In this document: positions 7,079-13,965 of the stretch, one piece after another | Layout of the letters: each line of letters starts with the position of its first letter | Numbering within the stretch: the first letter of the stretch is position 1 | NCBI GenBank assembly: GCA_031127185.1 | Contig: JARIET010000025.1 | Span: 1 to 17,949, forward strand | Length of the DNA stretch: 17,949 nt | Reading direction: 5' to 3' | From: Gemmatimonadota bacterium | GTDB lineage: Bacteria; Gemmatimonadota; Gemmatimonadetes; Gemmatimonadales; Gemmatimonadaceae | Made by a program: the position numbers and the translations under genes | Notes under the pieces: model-generated | The model's input: only the letters and a program-made list of their open reading frames with translations | The model's database searches: none | Told to the model about the DNA's origin: nothing

Positions 7079-8347
7079 GTGCCGTCGCTCGCCGATACGC
7101 TCTTTCTCACTGACGCTCAGCTTCGGTCGTCGACGCTCGATCTTGCGGTAACTCCGTTTCCGCCGCGACTCCGGCCGCGAGCCAGACTCGGTGTGCTCGA
7201 CATCACCGAGTTCTACGGCGACACCACGGGCGGCGTGCGGACCTACCTCCGCGAAAAGGCGGTGTACGTGGAGGCGCATCCGGAGGTACGTCAGACTCTG
7301 GTGCTTCCCGGCGCGGCGGACGCGATCACGAGTTCAGGTGGTGTGCGCATCTACCGGTTGCGCGGCCCGCTGGTGCCGACGCAGGAGCAGTACCGGTTCA
7401 TGCTCGCGACCCGATCGGACCGGCGCATCATGAAACACGAGCAGCCCGATGTGATCGAGGTGGGCAGCCCGGGATTCGTGCCGTGGATTGTGCGGCTGGC
7501 CGCGCGCGGGCTGGACATTCCAGTCGTGGCGTTCTACCACAGCCACTTCCCGCGGCTCTTCTCACCGTGGCCGGAACGCGCCGGGGTTTTTCGGCGCAGC
7601 GCGCACAACCTGGCCTGGCGCTATGCGCGGCTGATTGACAGGCACTTTGCGCACACGATCGTGTGTTCGCGGTTCGTGGGCGACGATCTCAGGCGCGCGG
7701 GCATTGATCGCGTCTCGCAGGTGCCGCTCGGTGTGGACCTGGAGCGCTACAGTCCCGCGCTCCGGGCTCAGCGCGACGAGGTGCGTCGCAGCCACGGGCT
7801 TCCGAGCGGGCCTATCGCCGGATTCGTGGGCCGCTTTGGCAAGGAAAAGGAGCTGGACGTGCTGGTGGCGGCATGGCCGCAGGTCCACCGAAAGACCGGC
7901 GCGATGCTGGTGCTGGTCGGCGATGGCCCCCAGCGGGCCGCGCTCGAGGCCCAGGCGGGCGGCGCGAGTTGGCTGCGGTTCCTCCCGTTCATGCGCGACC
8001 GCGACGCGCTGGCGAGCCTGCTGGCCGCATTCGACATCGTCGTGGCCCCGGGCTCGAGTGAAACGTTCGGACTGGCGCCGCTCGAGGCGATCGCCTGCGG
8101 TACGCCGGTACTTTCGGCCGACCGGGGCGGTATGTCAGAGCAGATCGAGGCGGCCGGCGCGGGAGAGCGGTTCCTGTCGGGGAACCCGGGTTCACTGGCC
8201 GAGTCGGCGATTCGGCTTCTGGAGTCGGACCTCGCCACGCACAGCCGGCTCGGCCGGGCGCACGCGGAAGCCAACAATGACTGGAAGTCGGTGTTCGACC
8301 GGATCTTCGCGGTTTACACATCGGTCGCTGCTGAGGCGGGCCGGTAG
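7079..8347 (+). CDS. GT4-family glycosyltransferase (group 1)
   Basis: A 422-residue GT-B glycosyltransferase, probably cytoplasmic or peripheral at the membrane, transferring a sugar from a nucleotide donor with retention. The N-terminal acceptor domain has LDITEFYGDTTGGVRTYL (40-57), with the glycine-rich loop typical of the fold. The C-terminal donor domain has GFVGRFGKEKELDVLVAAWP (248-267) and the E-x7-E motif ETFGLAPLE (E328, E336), followed by ACGTPVLSADRGG (339-351). The acceptor and sugar cannot be assigned. It may act on lipid, cell-envelope glycan or a trehalose-like product. The start is uncertain: the GTG at 7079 has no Shine-Dalgarno, and a later GTG at 7193 would remove a poorly conserved 38-residue leader. 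It is not obviously part of the following sulfur cluster, from which a promoter-containing gap of 97 bases separates it. Confidence 0.88.
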   Translation: MPSLADTLFLTDAQLRSSTLDLAVTPFPPRLRPRARLGVLDITEFYGDTTGGVRTYLREKAVYVEAHPEVRQTLVLPGAADAITSSGGVRIYRLRGPLVPTQEQYRFMLATRSDRRIMKHEQPDVIEVGSPGFVPWIVRLAARGLDIPVVAFYHSHFPRLFSPWPERAGVFRRSAHNLAWRYARLIDRHFAHTIVCSRFVGDDLRRAGIDRVSQVPLGVDLERYSPALRAQRDEVRRSHGLPSGPIAGFVGRFGKEKELDVLVAAWPQVHRKTGAMLVLVGDGPQRAALEAQAGGASWLRFLPFMRDRDALASLLAAFDIVVAPGSSETFGLAPLEAIACGTPVLSADRGGMSEQIEAAGAGERFLSGNPGSLAESAIRLLESDLATHSRLGRAHAEANNDWKSVFDRIFAVYTSVAAEAGR

Positions 8348-8388
8348 TCATGCAGGGTGACGCCGGCCGTGCGCTAGCCGCATGGCGG

Positions 8389-8416
8389 ATATTCTTGTAT
8401 AGTCATATTTGAATAT
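8389..8416 (+). promoter_or_regulatory. AT-rich dyad, candidate ArsR operator with overlapping promoter
   Basis: In an otherwise GC-rich region this stretch is strikingly AT-rich. It contains a 12-base near-palindrome ATATTTGAATAT (8405-8416), and also an outer pair ATATTC (8389-8394) and GAATAT (8411-8416) separated by 16 bases. TATAGT at 8398-8403 looks like a -10 element; no good -35 is visible. ArsR/SmtB repressors typically bind AT-rich dyads of this form. The cluster it precedes ends with an arsR-type gene, so autoregulation is the natural reading. Binding is inferred, not shown. Confidence 0.6.
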
Positions 8417-8444
8417 TCCAAAACACTCCTTCTGAGGACGCCGC

Positions 8445-9404
8445 ATGCCTGTGAGTTCTGTCGCGCGAGGGCATTGGGTGTTTGGTGTCGTCGCCGTAGC
8501 CGCGGTCGCAGCGGCGTGTGCCGAGCCGCGTGAGGGGACGCCGACGCTTGCAGCGTTCGATGAAGCGGCGTGGGCGCCGCCGCGGGAAGCCGACATTCCC
8601 GCCGACTCCCTGGGCGCGAGCATCAAACGTGGCCTGTACCTGCTGCGCTTCACCCCCGAGAGCCTGCCCGCCTACGCTCCGGGCGGAATGCGCTGTACAA
8701 GCTGCCATCAGGAAGACGGTCTCAAGGCCACTGCCGCGCCGCTGACCGGCTCGCACAGCCGATTTCCCAAGTACATGCCGCGGAGCGGCGCTGTGGTCAC
8801 GCTCGCGGACCGCGTCAACTATTGCATCACCCGATCGCTGGCCGGCAGCGTGCTGCCCGTGGGAAGCCGGGAGATGACGGACATCCTGGCCTACTTCGCC
8901 TTCATCTCGCGCGACGTGCCGGTGGGCGCAAAGATGGCGGGCGCCAACGGGCTGATCGCAATGAAAGACACGCTGGTGGGCGACGCGGCCCGTGGAAAGG
9001 CCAAGTATGAGACGACCTGCGTGGTGTGCCACCAGGTGGATGGTGCGGGCAACGGCGCGATCCCCCCGCTCTGGGGTCCGCGCTCGTACTCGATCGGCGC
9101 CTCGATGTCGCGCGAGGAGCGGGCCGCGAGTTTCATCTCGCACAACATGCCCCAGACCGCGCCGGGAACGCTGACGGCGCAGGAATCGTTCGATCTCGCT
9201 GCATACGTCAATTCGCAGCCGCGCCCCGATTCCCCCGGCAAGGAGAATGACTGGCCCATGGGTGGGGCGCCCAAGGATGTGCCGTACGCGACGAAGGGGC
9301 ACGAGCCGTATCGGGCTCCAGCGACGCTGGTGCCGCGCGCGCGTCCGGCCGACGCGATCGTGCCGAATCCGCGCTCCGCGCGCGGCGACAAGGGAACGAA
9401 ATAG
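8445..9404 (+). CDS. TsdA-like diheme cytochrome c (candidate thiosulfate dehydrogenase)
   Basis: A 319-residue exported protein. Its hydrophobic signal sequence (about 9-24) ends at AAAC (Cys25), a weak lipobox, so it may be lipid-anchored. Haem motifs are CTSCH (84-88) and CVVCH (192-196). Between them RVNYCITRSLAGSVLP (123-138) matches the TsdA family segment in which a cysteine, here C127, is the unusual axial ligand of haem 1. The second domain has PPLWGPRSYSIGASM (207-221) and HNMP (233-236), supplying possible methionine ligands for haem 2. TsdA enzymes join two thiosulfates into tetrathionate in the periplasm and pass electrons to cytochromes, and some run in reverse. The ATG at 8445 has GAGGA at the right spacing. 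It is the first gene of the sulfur cluster, and its substrate is inferred from family and context. Confidence 0.82.
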   Translation: MPVSSVARGHWVFGVVAVAAVAAACAEPREGTPTLAAFDEAAWAPPREADIPADSLGASIKRGLYLLRFTPESLPAYAPGGMRCTSCHQEDGLKATAAPLTGSHSRFPKYMPRSGAVVTLADRVNYCITRSLAGSVLPVGSREMTDILAYFAFISRDVPVGAKMAGANGLIAMKDTLVGDAARGKAKYETTCVVCHQVDGAGNGAIPPLWGPRSYSIGASMSREERAASFISHNMPQTAPGTLTAQESFDLAAYVNSQPRPDSPGKENDWPMGGAPKDVPYATKGHEPYRAPATLVPRARPADAIVPNPRSARGDKGTK

Positions 9405-9473
9405 CAGTCCGCAGGTCCGCACCGTTCGCGCCATGGCGCACCAGCCTGCGCGAAGTCACTTCAGGAGAACCCG

Positions 9474-10019
9474 ATGGCACACCCGGCAGCACAAAGCCCC
9501 ACAATGACCGCAGCTCCGGGCGCCGGGCTGCCGCCATGGGCGCGATACGGCATCATCTTCGGCTTTGTGAGTGCGGCGTCGATCGCGCTCTGGGCCCCGA
9601 TCGGCGTCTCCGGCACGTATCCGCGGATGATCGGCGCGATACTCGGCGAGCTTACTCCCGACTACGCGGCGGCCAACCCGTATCTCGTGAGAATGGGCTC
9701 GGTGCTGAAGCCCGAGACGTTCCTGCTGATCGGTTTGCTCATCGGCGGGTTCATCGCGTCGCGGTTTGGTCGCGCGCGCCTGGTGGCACGCCGACTCGAG
9801 ATGGTGCACCCGGGGGAGAAGACGGACTTCGCCCGCTATCGTGATGCGTTCCTTGGCGGCTTCCTGATCATCGTTGGCGCGCGCATCGCCGGCGGCTGCA
9901 CCAGCGGGCACATCATTTCCGGAATGACACAGCTCTCGGTGAGTGCATTCATTTTCGCAGCCGGCGTCTTCGCCTCCGGCATCGCGACGGCGAAACTGCT
10001 GCAGAAGGGAGGGAAGTAG
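9474..10019 (+). CDS. YeeE/YedE-family transporter, first half-size subunit
   Basis: A 181-residue membrane protein with about four or five helices (roughly 25-45, 82-98, 125-140 and 152-176). It carries the family motif GARIAGGCTSGHIISG (135-150), with the conserved cysteine C142. Full-length YeeE/TsuA proteins import thiosulfate using cysteines on a central hydrophobic path and contain two such repeats in one chain. Here each repeat is a separate gene, as in the PmpA/PmpB-type pairs. The start at 9474 has AGGAG about seven bases upstream. Its TAG stop is two bases before the next ATG. The 69-base gap before it holds only a short palindrome (GCGCCATGGCGC, 9428-9439). A role in thiosulfate or sulfur import is inferred from the family and the adjoining TsdA-like gene. 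Confidence 0.87.
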   Translation: MAHPAAQSPTMTAAPGAGLPPWARYGIIFGFVSAASIALWAPIGVSGTYPRMIGAILGELTPDYAAANPYLVRMGSVLKPETFLLIGLLIGGFIASRFGRARLVARRLEMVHPGEKTDFARYRDAFLGGFLIIVGARIAGGCTSGHIISGMTQLSVSAFIFAAGVFASGIATAKLLQKGGK

Positions 10020-10021
10020 CC

Positions 10022-10570
10022 ATGGATCGCATGACTGCTCTTTTTGTCGGCGTCGCCATGGGCGCGCTGATCCAGCGTGTACAGGCATCCAACCCCGGCA
10101 TGATTGCGCGCAACCTGCGTCTGGAGAACCTCAGCGTCATCAAGTTCATGGCCACGACCATCGCCGTGGGGGCGATGCTGGTCTATGTGATGTCGCTCGT
10201 GATGCCGATGCACTTTGACGTAAAGCCCACCTATGTCGTCGGCGTGCTGGTCGGCGGCCTGGTGTTCGGCGTGGGTTTTGCCCTGAGCGGGTATTGCCCC
10301 GGGACCTGCGTCGTGGGCGCAGGCGAGGGGCGCAAGGACGCGGTGTTTGCATTCGTCGGTGGCGTGGTCGGTGCACTCGCCTTCACGCTTGCCTTCACTG
10401 CGGTCATCGCGCCGCTCAATGCGCTGGCGGATTTCGGCAAGATCACGCTGGCCGACATGCTGGGCCTTCCCGCTGTGGCCGTTGCCTTGGCGCTTGGCGT
10501 CGTGTTTCTGGCGGTCGTGAAGTGGCTGCCGACCAATCCCGGCCGACCGGCGCTCGGCGAAGAGTCGTGA
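10022..10570 (+). CDS. YeeE/YedE-family transporter, second half-size subunit
   Basis: A 182-residue membrane protein with about five helices. It has an N-terminal NPGMI segment (24-28) and the second family motif GYCPGTCVVGAG (90-101) with cysteines C92 and C96. Together with the preceding gene it would supply the two-repeat pore of a full YeeE/TsuA thiosulfate transporter. The start lies two bases after the upstream stop, with GGAGGGAAG as the ribosome binding site inside the previous gene. Its own TGA overlaps the GTG of the following repressor gene. The tight spacing indicates one transcript and near-equal synthesis of the two halves. The transported compound is inferred, not demonstrated. 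Confidence 0.87.
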   Translation: MDRMTALFVGVAMGALIQRVQASNPGMIARNLRLENLSVIKFMATTIAVGAMLVYVMSLVMPMHFDVKPTYVVGVLVGGLVFGVGFALSGYCPGTCVVGAGEGRKDAVFAFVGGVVGALAFTLAFTAVIAPLNALADFGKITLADMLGLPAVAVALALGVVFLAVVKWLPTNPGRPALGEES

Positions 10571-10920
10571 GGCCGCGCCAGGCGGTACGCCCGCGTCGCG
10601 AGCCGAGCCGGGCTTTGTACGAGGCAATCGCCCGGCATTTTCGGGTGCTGGGCGAGCCGGCGCGTCTCGATCTCCTGCATGTGCTCTCCGAGGGATCGCA
10701 GTCGGCGTCGGCTCTTCTCGCGCGCACGGGGATGTCACAGGCCGGCCTCTCCAAGCACATGTCGGCGCTCTGCGCCGCGGGGTTTGCCCGTCGCTGGCGC
10801 GAAGGGGCGTATGTTCACTACGCACTCGCGGATGACCGCGTGCTCGCGCTCTGTGAGCTGATGTGCGACCGGCTGGAATCGGCGGCGGCGAGCAGCTTTG
10901 AGATCGTGGCGGCGCGCTAG
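10567..10920 (+). CDS. ArsR-family winged-helix repressor of the sulfur cluster
   Basis: A 117-residue cytoplasmic regulator. RHFRVLGEPARLDLLHVLSE (23-42) is the classic ArsR opening. The recognition region TGMSQAGLSKHMSAL (54-68) and the wing RRWREGAYVHYAL (75-87) follow. The start is the GTG at 10567, which overlaps the previous stop as GTGA. Longer in-frame starts would lie inside the transporter gene. Sulfide- and persulfide-sensing relatives (BigR, SqrR) use one cysteine in the second helix and one in the last helix. Here the first position holds no cysteine, while C96 and C100 form a CxxxC pair in the last helix and C69 sits just after the recognition helix. It probably senses a sulfur compound and represses the operon from the dyad near 8405. 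Metal sensing is not excluded. Confidence 0.88.
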   Translation: MRPRQAVRPRREPSRALYEAIARHFRVLGEPARLDLLHVLSEGSQSASALLARTGMSQAGLSKHMSALCAAGFARRWREGAYVHYALADDRVLALCELMCDRLESAAASSFEIVAAR

Positions 10921-10929
10921 GTTCCGCGC

Positions 10930-11646
10930 ATGCCCAGCATCCTCGTCACGATCCACGACGTGGCTCCGCCCCTGATGCCGCGGGTGGAGCGGCTCTGGGA
11001 CATCTGCGCGAGGCGCAGCGTGGTGCCGGGCTTGCTGGTTGTTCCCGATTGGCATGGTGCCTGGCCTATTGAGCGCGACGCGCGCTGCGTGGACTGGGTG
11101 CGCGCGCGCGCTGCGGACGGCGCCGAACTCTTCCTGCACGGCGAGCGCCACGATGAAGTGGGCTCGTCGCGCGGCCCTAAGGACACGCTGCGCGCGCTTG
11201 GGCGCACCAACCGCGAAGGCGAGTTCCTCACCCTGACGTACGACGCGGCGCGCGGGAGGATTGATCGCGGATTGGCGCGGATGCGCGCGCTGGGCCTCGA
11301 ACCCGTGGGATTTGTGCCTCCGGCGTGGCTCGCTCGCCCCGACACCCACCGCGCGGTGCGCGACGCCGGTCTCTCCGTGAGTGAGGACGACGGGACGATC
11401 TACGCCTTTCGTGCCGGGCGCACGATCGCGTCTCCCGTCGTGCGATGGAGTTCGCGCGGTGCGCTACGGGCGTATGCGTCACTTCTGCAGGCGAAGCTGC
11501 GATGGGTGTTACAGCAGGGGCACAGCGTGGTGCGCATTGCGTTGCACCCGGCCGACCTCGATCATCCCGCGACCGCGGCTTCCGTGGAGCGCACGCTCGA
11601 TCTCTGGATTGGGGCGTATGGGCCAAGCGGTTACGCCGGCCTTTGA
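10930..11646 (+). CDS. DUF2334 polysaccharide-deacetylase-like protein
   Basis: A 238-residue protein of the NodB-like deacetylase superfamily (DUF2334). Visible family features are the opening SILVTIHDVAPP (3-14) with H9 and D10, FLHGERHDE (68-76), FVPPAWLARP (128-137), and a C-terminal ALHPADLDHP (204-213). Aspartate and histidines in these motifs bind a metal ion in characterised relatives, which remove acetyl groups from amino sugars. The substrate here is unknown. There is no signal peptide, so it acts in the cytoplasm or needs another route out. The ATG at 10930 is nine bases after the repressor stop, without a good Shine-Dalgarno, so it may be read from the same transcript as the sulfur genes although the function looks unrelated. 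Confidence 0.8.
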   Translation: MPSILVTIHDVAPPLMPRVERLWDICARRSVVPGLLVVPDWHGAWPIERDARCVDWVRARAADGAELFLHGERHDEVGSSRGPKDTLRALGRTNREGEFLTLTYDAARGRIDRGLARMRALGLEPVGFVPPAWLARPDTHRAVRDAGLSVSEDDGTIYAFRAGRTIASPVVRWSSRGALRAYASLLQAKLRWVLQQGHSVVRIALHPADLDHPATAASVERTLDLWIGAYGPSGYAGL

Positions 11647-11720
11647 TCGCGATGCTCGGCGTGGCGCTCGCGCCCGCCGCCAGTAGATTCGGTCAGCGCA
11701 GGAACGCCCAAGGAGACTCG

Positions 11721-12875
11721 ATGCAATCTGACACGACGAACGGCCCCTCACGCCGCGATTTTCTCGAAAAGAGCGCGATGCTCGCGGCGCTTGGCTTCGC
11801 GCCGCGCGCGATCAGCTTTGAGGAGTGGGAGGCGGAGCGCGAACGATCGCGTGTGGCCACGCCGGCGAACTTCCGGGGCCGCCCCTGTGTTGTGGGATCG
11901 GGGAACGGGTTTCACACCGATCGCCCGTCGGGTATTAAGATCGCCTACGACAAGATCGTGAAGGGCGAAGACACCCTTGATGCGATCATCGCGGGCGTCA
12001 ACACGCAGGAGCTTGACCCCGACGACACGTCGGTGGGTTACGGTGGCCTCCCGAATTCCGAGGGTGTCGTGCAGCTCGATGCCAGCTGCATGCACGGCCC
12101 CAGCAAACGCGCAGGCGCCGTGGGCGCACTCGAAGGCATTGCCACTCCGTCGCTCGTGGCCAGGGCGGTGATGGAGTACACCGACCACATCTTCCTCGTG
12201 GGGCGCGATGCCAAGCGCTTCGCACTCGCGATGGGCTTCACGGAGCAGGACCTCCTCACGCCGCGTACGCGCGCTGCGTTTGAGCGATGGAAAGCCGATC
12301 CTCGCGCCTACTCCCCGTGGGTCAAGCCGCCGCCGGGGAAGTTGCCCCCAGTCCGGGGCGGCTTTGACGACGAGGACTACTTCGCTGAGCGGGGGATCGA
12401 GTGGACGCACGGCACGATCAACATGAATGCGGTGAATGCCGCGGGCGATCTCAGTTCCTGCACCACAACGAGTGGCATGGCGTGGAAGGTCCCGGGTCGC
12501 GTGGGTGACTCGCCGGTGATAGGCGCGGGCGAGTACACGGACAACACGGTTGGCGCCGCGGGATCCACGGGCCGGGGCGAGTCGAATATCATGGTTTGCG
12601 GATCATTCCTTGCCGTGGAATACATGCGGCAGGGCCTCTCGCCCGAAGCAGCGCTGATGAAGGTCTGCGAGCGAGTGATCGAGCACACGGAAGCGCGGCT
12701 GCTCGACGAGCGCGGTCGGCCGCGCTTCGACCTCCAGTTCTACGCGCTGGCCAAGGACGGTCGTTACGCCGGCGTGACGGCGTACGAAGGCGCGAACTTC
12801 GCCGTATGCGATGAAAAGGGGCCGCGGCACGAAGCATGTGCCTACCTCTTCAAGCGCTCGGAGCGGCCGCGGTAG
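11721..12875 (+). CDS. N4-(beta-N-acetylglucosaminyl)-L-asparaginase (glycosylasparaginase), Tat-exported
   Basis: A 384-residue N-terminal-nucleophile hydrolase of peptidase family T2. It begins with a twin-arginine signal (RRDFLEKSAMLAALGFAPRA, 11-30), predicting folded export to the periplasm. The family precursor cleaves itself to expose a threonine, here T232 in HGTINMN (230-236). Supporting motifs are TTTSGMAWKVPGRVGDSP (248-265) and GAAGSTGRGE (278-287), which bind the aspartyl part of the substrate. It hydrolyses the bond between asparagine and N-acetylglucosamine, releasing aspartate, and some relatives also cleave isoaspartyl peptides. The ATG at 11721 has AAGGAG five bases upstream. 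An in-frame start at 11445 would overlap the DUF2334 gene and hide the Tat signal. The 74-base gap before it contains nothing I can name. Confidence 0.93.
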   Translation: MQSDTTNGPSRRDFLEKSAMLAALGFAPRAISFEEWEAERERSRVATPANFRGRPCVVGSGNGFHTDRPSGIKIAYDKIVKGEDTLDAIIAGVNTQELDPDDTSVGYGGLPNSEGVVQLDASCMHGPSKRAGAVGALEGIATPSLVARAVMEYTDHIFLVGRDAKRFALAMGFTEQDLLTPRTRAAFERWKADPRAYSPWVKPPPGKLPPVRGGFDDEDYFAERGIEWTHGTINMNAVNAAGDLSSCTTTSGMAWKVPGRVGDSPVIGAGEYTDNTVGAAGSTGRGESNIMVCGSFLAVEYMRQGLSPEAALMKVCERVIEHTEARLLDERGRPRFDLQFYALAKDGRYAGVTAYEGANFAVCDEKGPRHEACAYLFKRSERPR

Positions 12876-12906
12876 TGGGGAGCATGTTTCACCCGGCTGG
12901 CTGGTT

Positions 12907-13959
12907 GTGAGCACCCGCGACGACCGGGAATATCAGGAGATGCGCCGCCGCGTTCGCAACGCCGCACTCTTGCTCGTCGCGCTGTTCCTGACCGGTATTG
13001 TCGGCTACAAGCTCGTCGGTGGGCCCGAGCACACGTGGCTGGACGCGCTGTATATGGCGACAATCACGCTGACGACCACCGGACTACGCGACGTCATTCC
13101 CACGAATACGCCGCCTGCCGAGGCGTTCACCATCGTGTATCTGATTTTCGGCGCAACGGCCGCGCTGTACACGCTCTCGACCATCACGGCGTTCATTGTT
13201 GAGGGTGACCTGACCAAAGGGTTTCGGAGGCGCAGGATGCAAACAACGATCGACAAGCTGCAGGATCACTATGTGGTGTGCGGGGCCGGGCAGACCGGGA
13301 CGGCGGTGCTGCGCGAGCTGGTGAACACGCAGCGGCCGTGCGTGGTGATCGAGCACAACCACTCGCATATCGCGAATGCCGAACGGGATTTCGCCGGCGT
13401 ACCCATCCTCCACGGCGACTGCTCGGACGACGAAACGCTGGCCCGGGCCGGTGTGGCGCGCGCTGCAGGGATCGTGATCTGCACGGACGACGACAAGGTC
13501 GCGCTGGTGACCACGGTTCTCGCCCGCCAGCTGAACGCCCGGATTCGCGTTGTCGCACGCGCCACCACCGAGCGCGCGGCATCGCGCCTTCGCCAGGCTG
13601 GCGCAGACGGCGTCGTGGCTCCGGCGCAGATCGGCGGCATGCGACTGGCCAGCGAACTGGTGCGCCCCAGCGTGGTGAGCTTCCTGGACCAGATGCTGCG
13701 CGACACGAACCGCAACCTGCGGATCGAGGAGGTGGCGGTGATGGCCGGCAGCGCCTTCGTGGGCAAGCCCGTGTCATCGCTCCAGTTGCACGAATACGGA
13801 AGCGGGCTGCTGTTGCTCGCGCTGCGGCATGCCTCGGGGGATTACGTCTTCAACCCGGCGGCCGAGACAGCAGTGACCGCTGGTTCGCGCCTCATCGTGA
13901 TGGGCGATCCGCCGTCGGTGGCGCGGCTGGGCAGAGAGGCTGCGCCGAACGCGGCCTGA
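12907..13959 (+). CDS. Two-helix potassium channel with C-terminal RCK (TrkA-N/TrkA-C) domains
   Basis: About 350 residues from the GTG at 12907. Two membrane helices (about 16-37 and 72-98) flank a pore loop reading TLTTTGLRDVIP, where classical channels have TVGYGD. The filter is therefore divergent (T56 to D62). A Rossmann-type RCK domain follows, with YVVCGAGQTGTAVL (122-135) and VVIEHN (146-151), which bind nucleotide or ions and gate the pore. The C-terminal part (about 255-340) resembles TrkA-C. The start is uncertain: GTG at 12907 gives MSTRDDREYQEMRRR, while ATG at 12940 has its AGGAG directly adjacent and too close. Upstream in-frame codons lie within the asparaginase gene. It probably moves potassium across the inner membrane. 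Its end converges with the kinase gene. Confidence 0.87.
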   Translation: MSTRDDREYQEMRRRVRNAALLLVALFLTGIVGYKLVGGPEHTWLDALYMATITLTTTGLRDVIPTNTPPAEAFTIVYLIFGATAALYTLSTITAFIVEGDLTKGFRRRRMQTTIDKLQDHYVVCGAGQTGTAVLRELVNTQRPCVVIEHNHSHIANAERDFAGVPILHGDCSDDETLARAGVARAAGIVICTDDDKVALVTTVLARQLNARIRVVARATTERAASRLRQAGADGVVAPAQIGGMRLASELVRPSVVSFLDQMLRDTNRNLRIEEVAVMAGSAFVGKPVSSLQLHEYGSGLLLLALRHASGDYVFNPAAETAVTAGSRLIVMGDPPSVARLGREAAPNAA

Positions 13960-13965
13960 CGCAGA

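Noticed and set aside
8389..8416. A canonical SqrR box (ATTC-N8-GAAT)
   Set aside because: The ATTC and GAAT elements are present but 16 bases apart, so only a generic ArsR-like dyad is claimed.
11445..11720. N-terminal extension of the asparaginase frame
   Set aside because: It overlaps the DUF2334 gene in another frame and would place the twin-arginine signal internally. The ATG at 11721 has a strong ribosome binding site.
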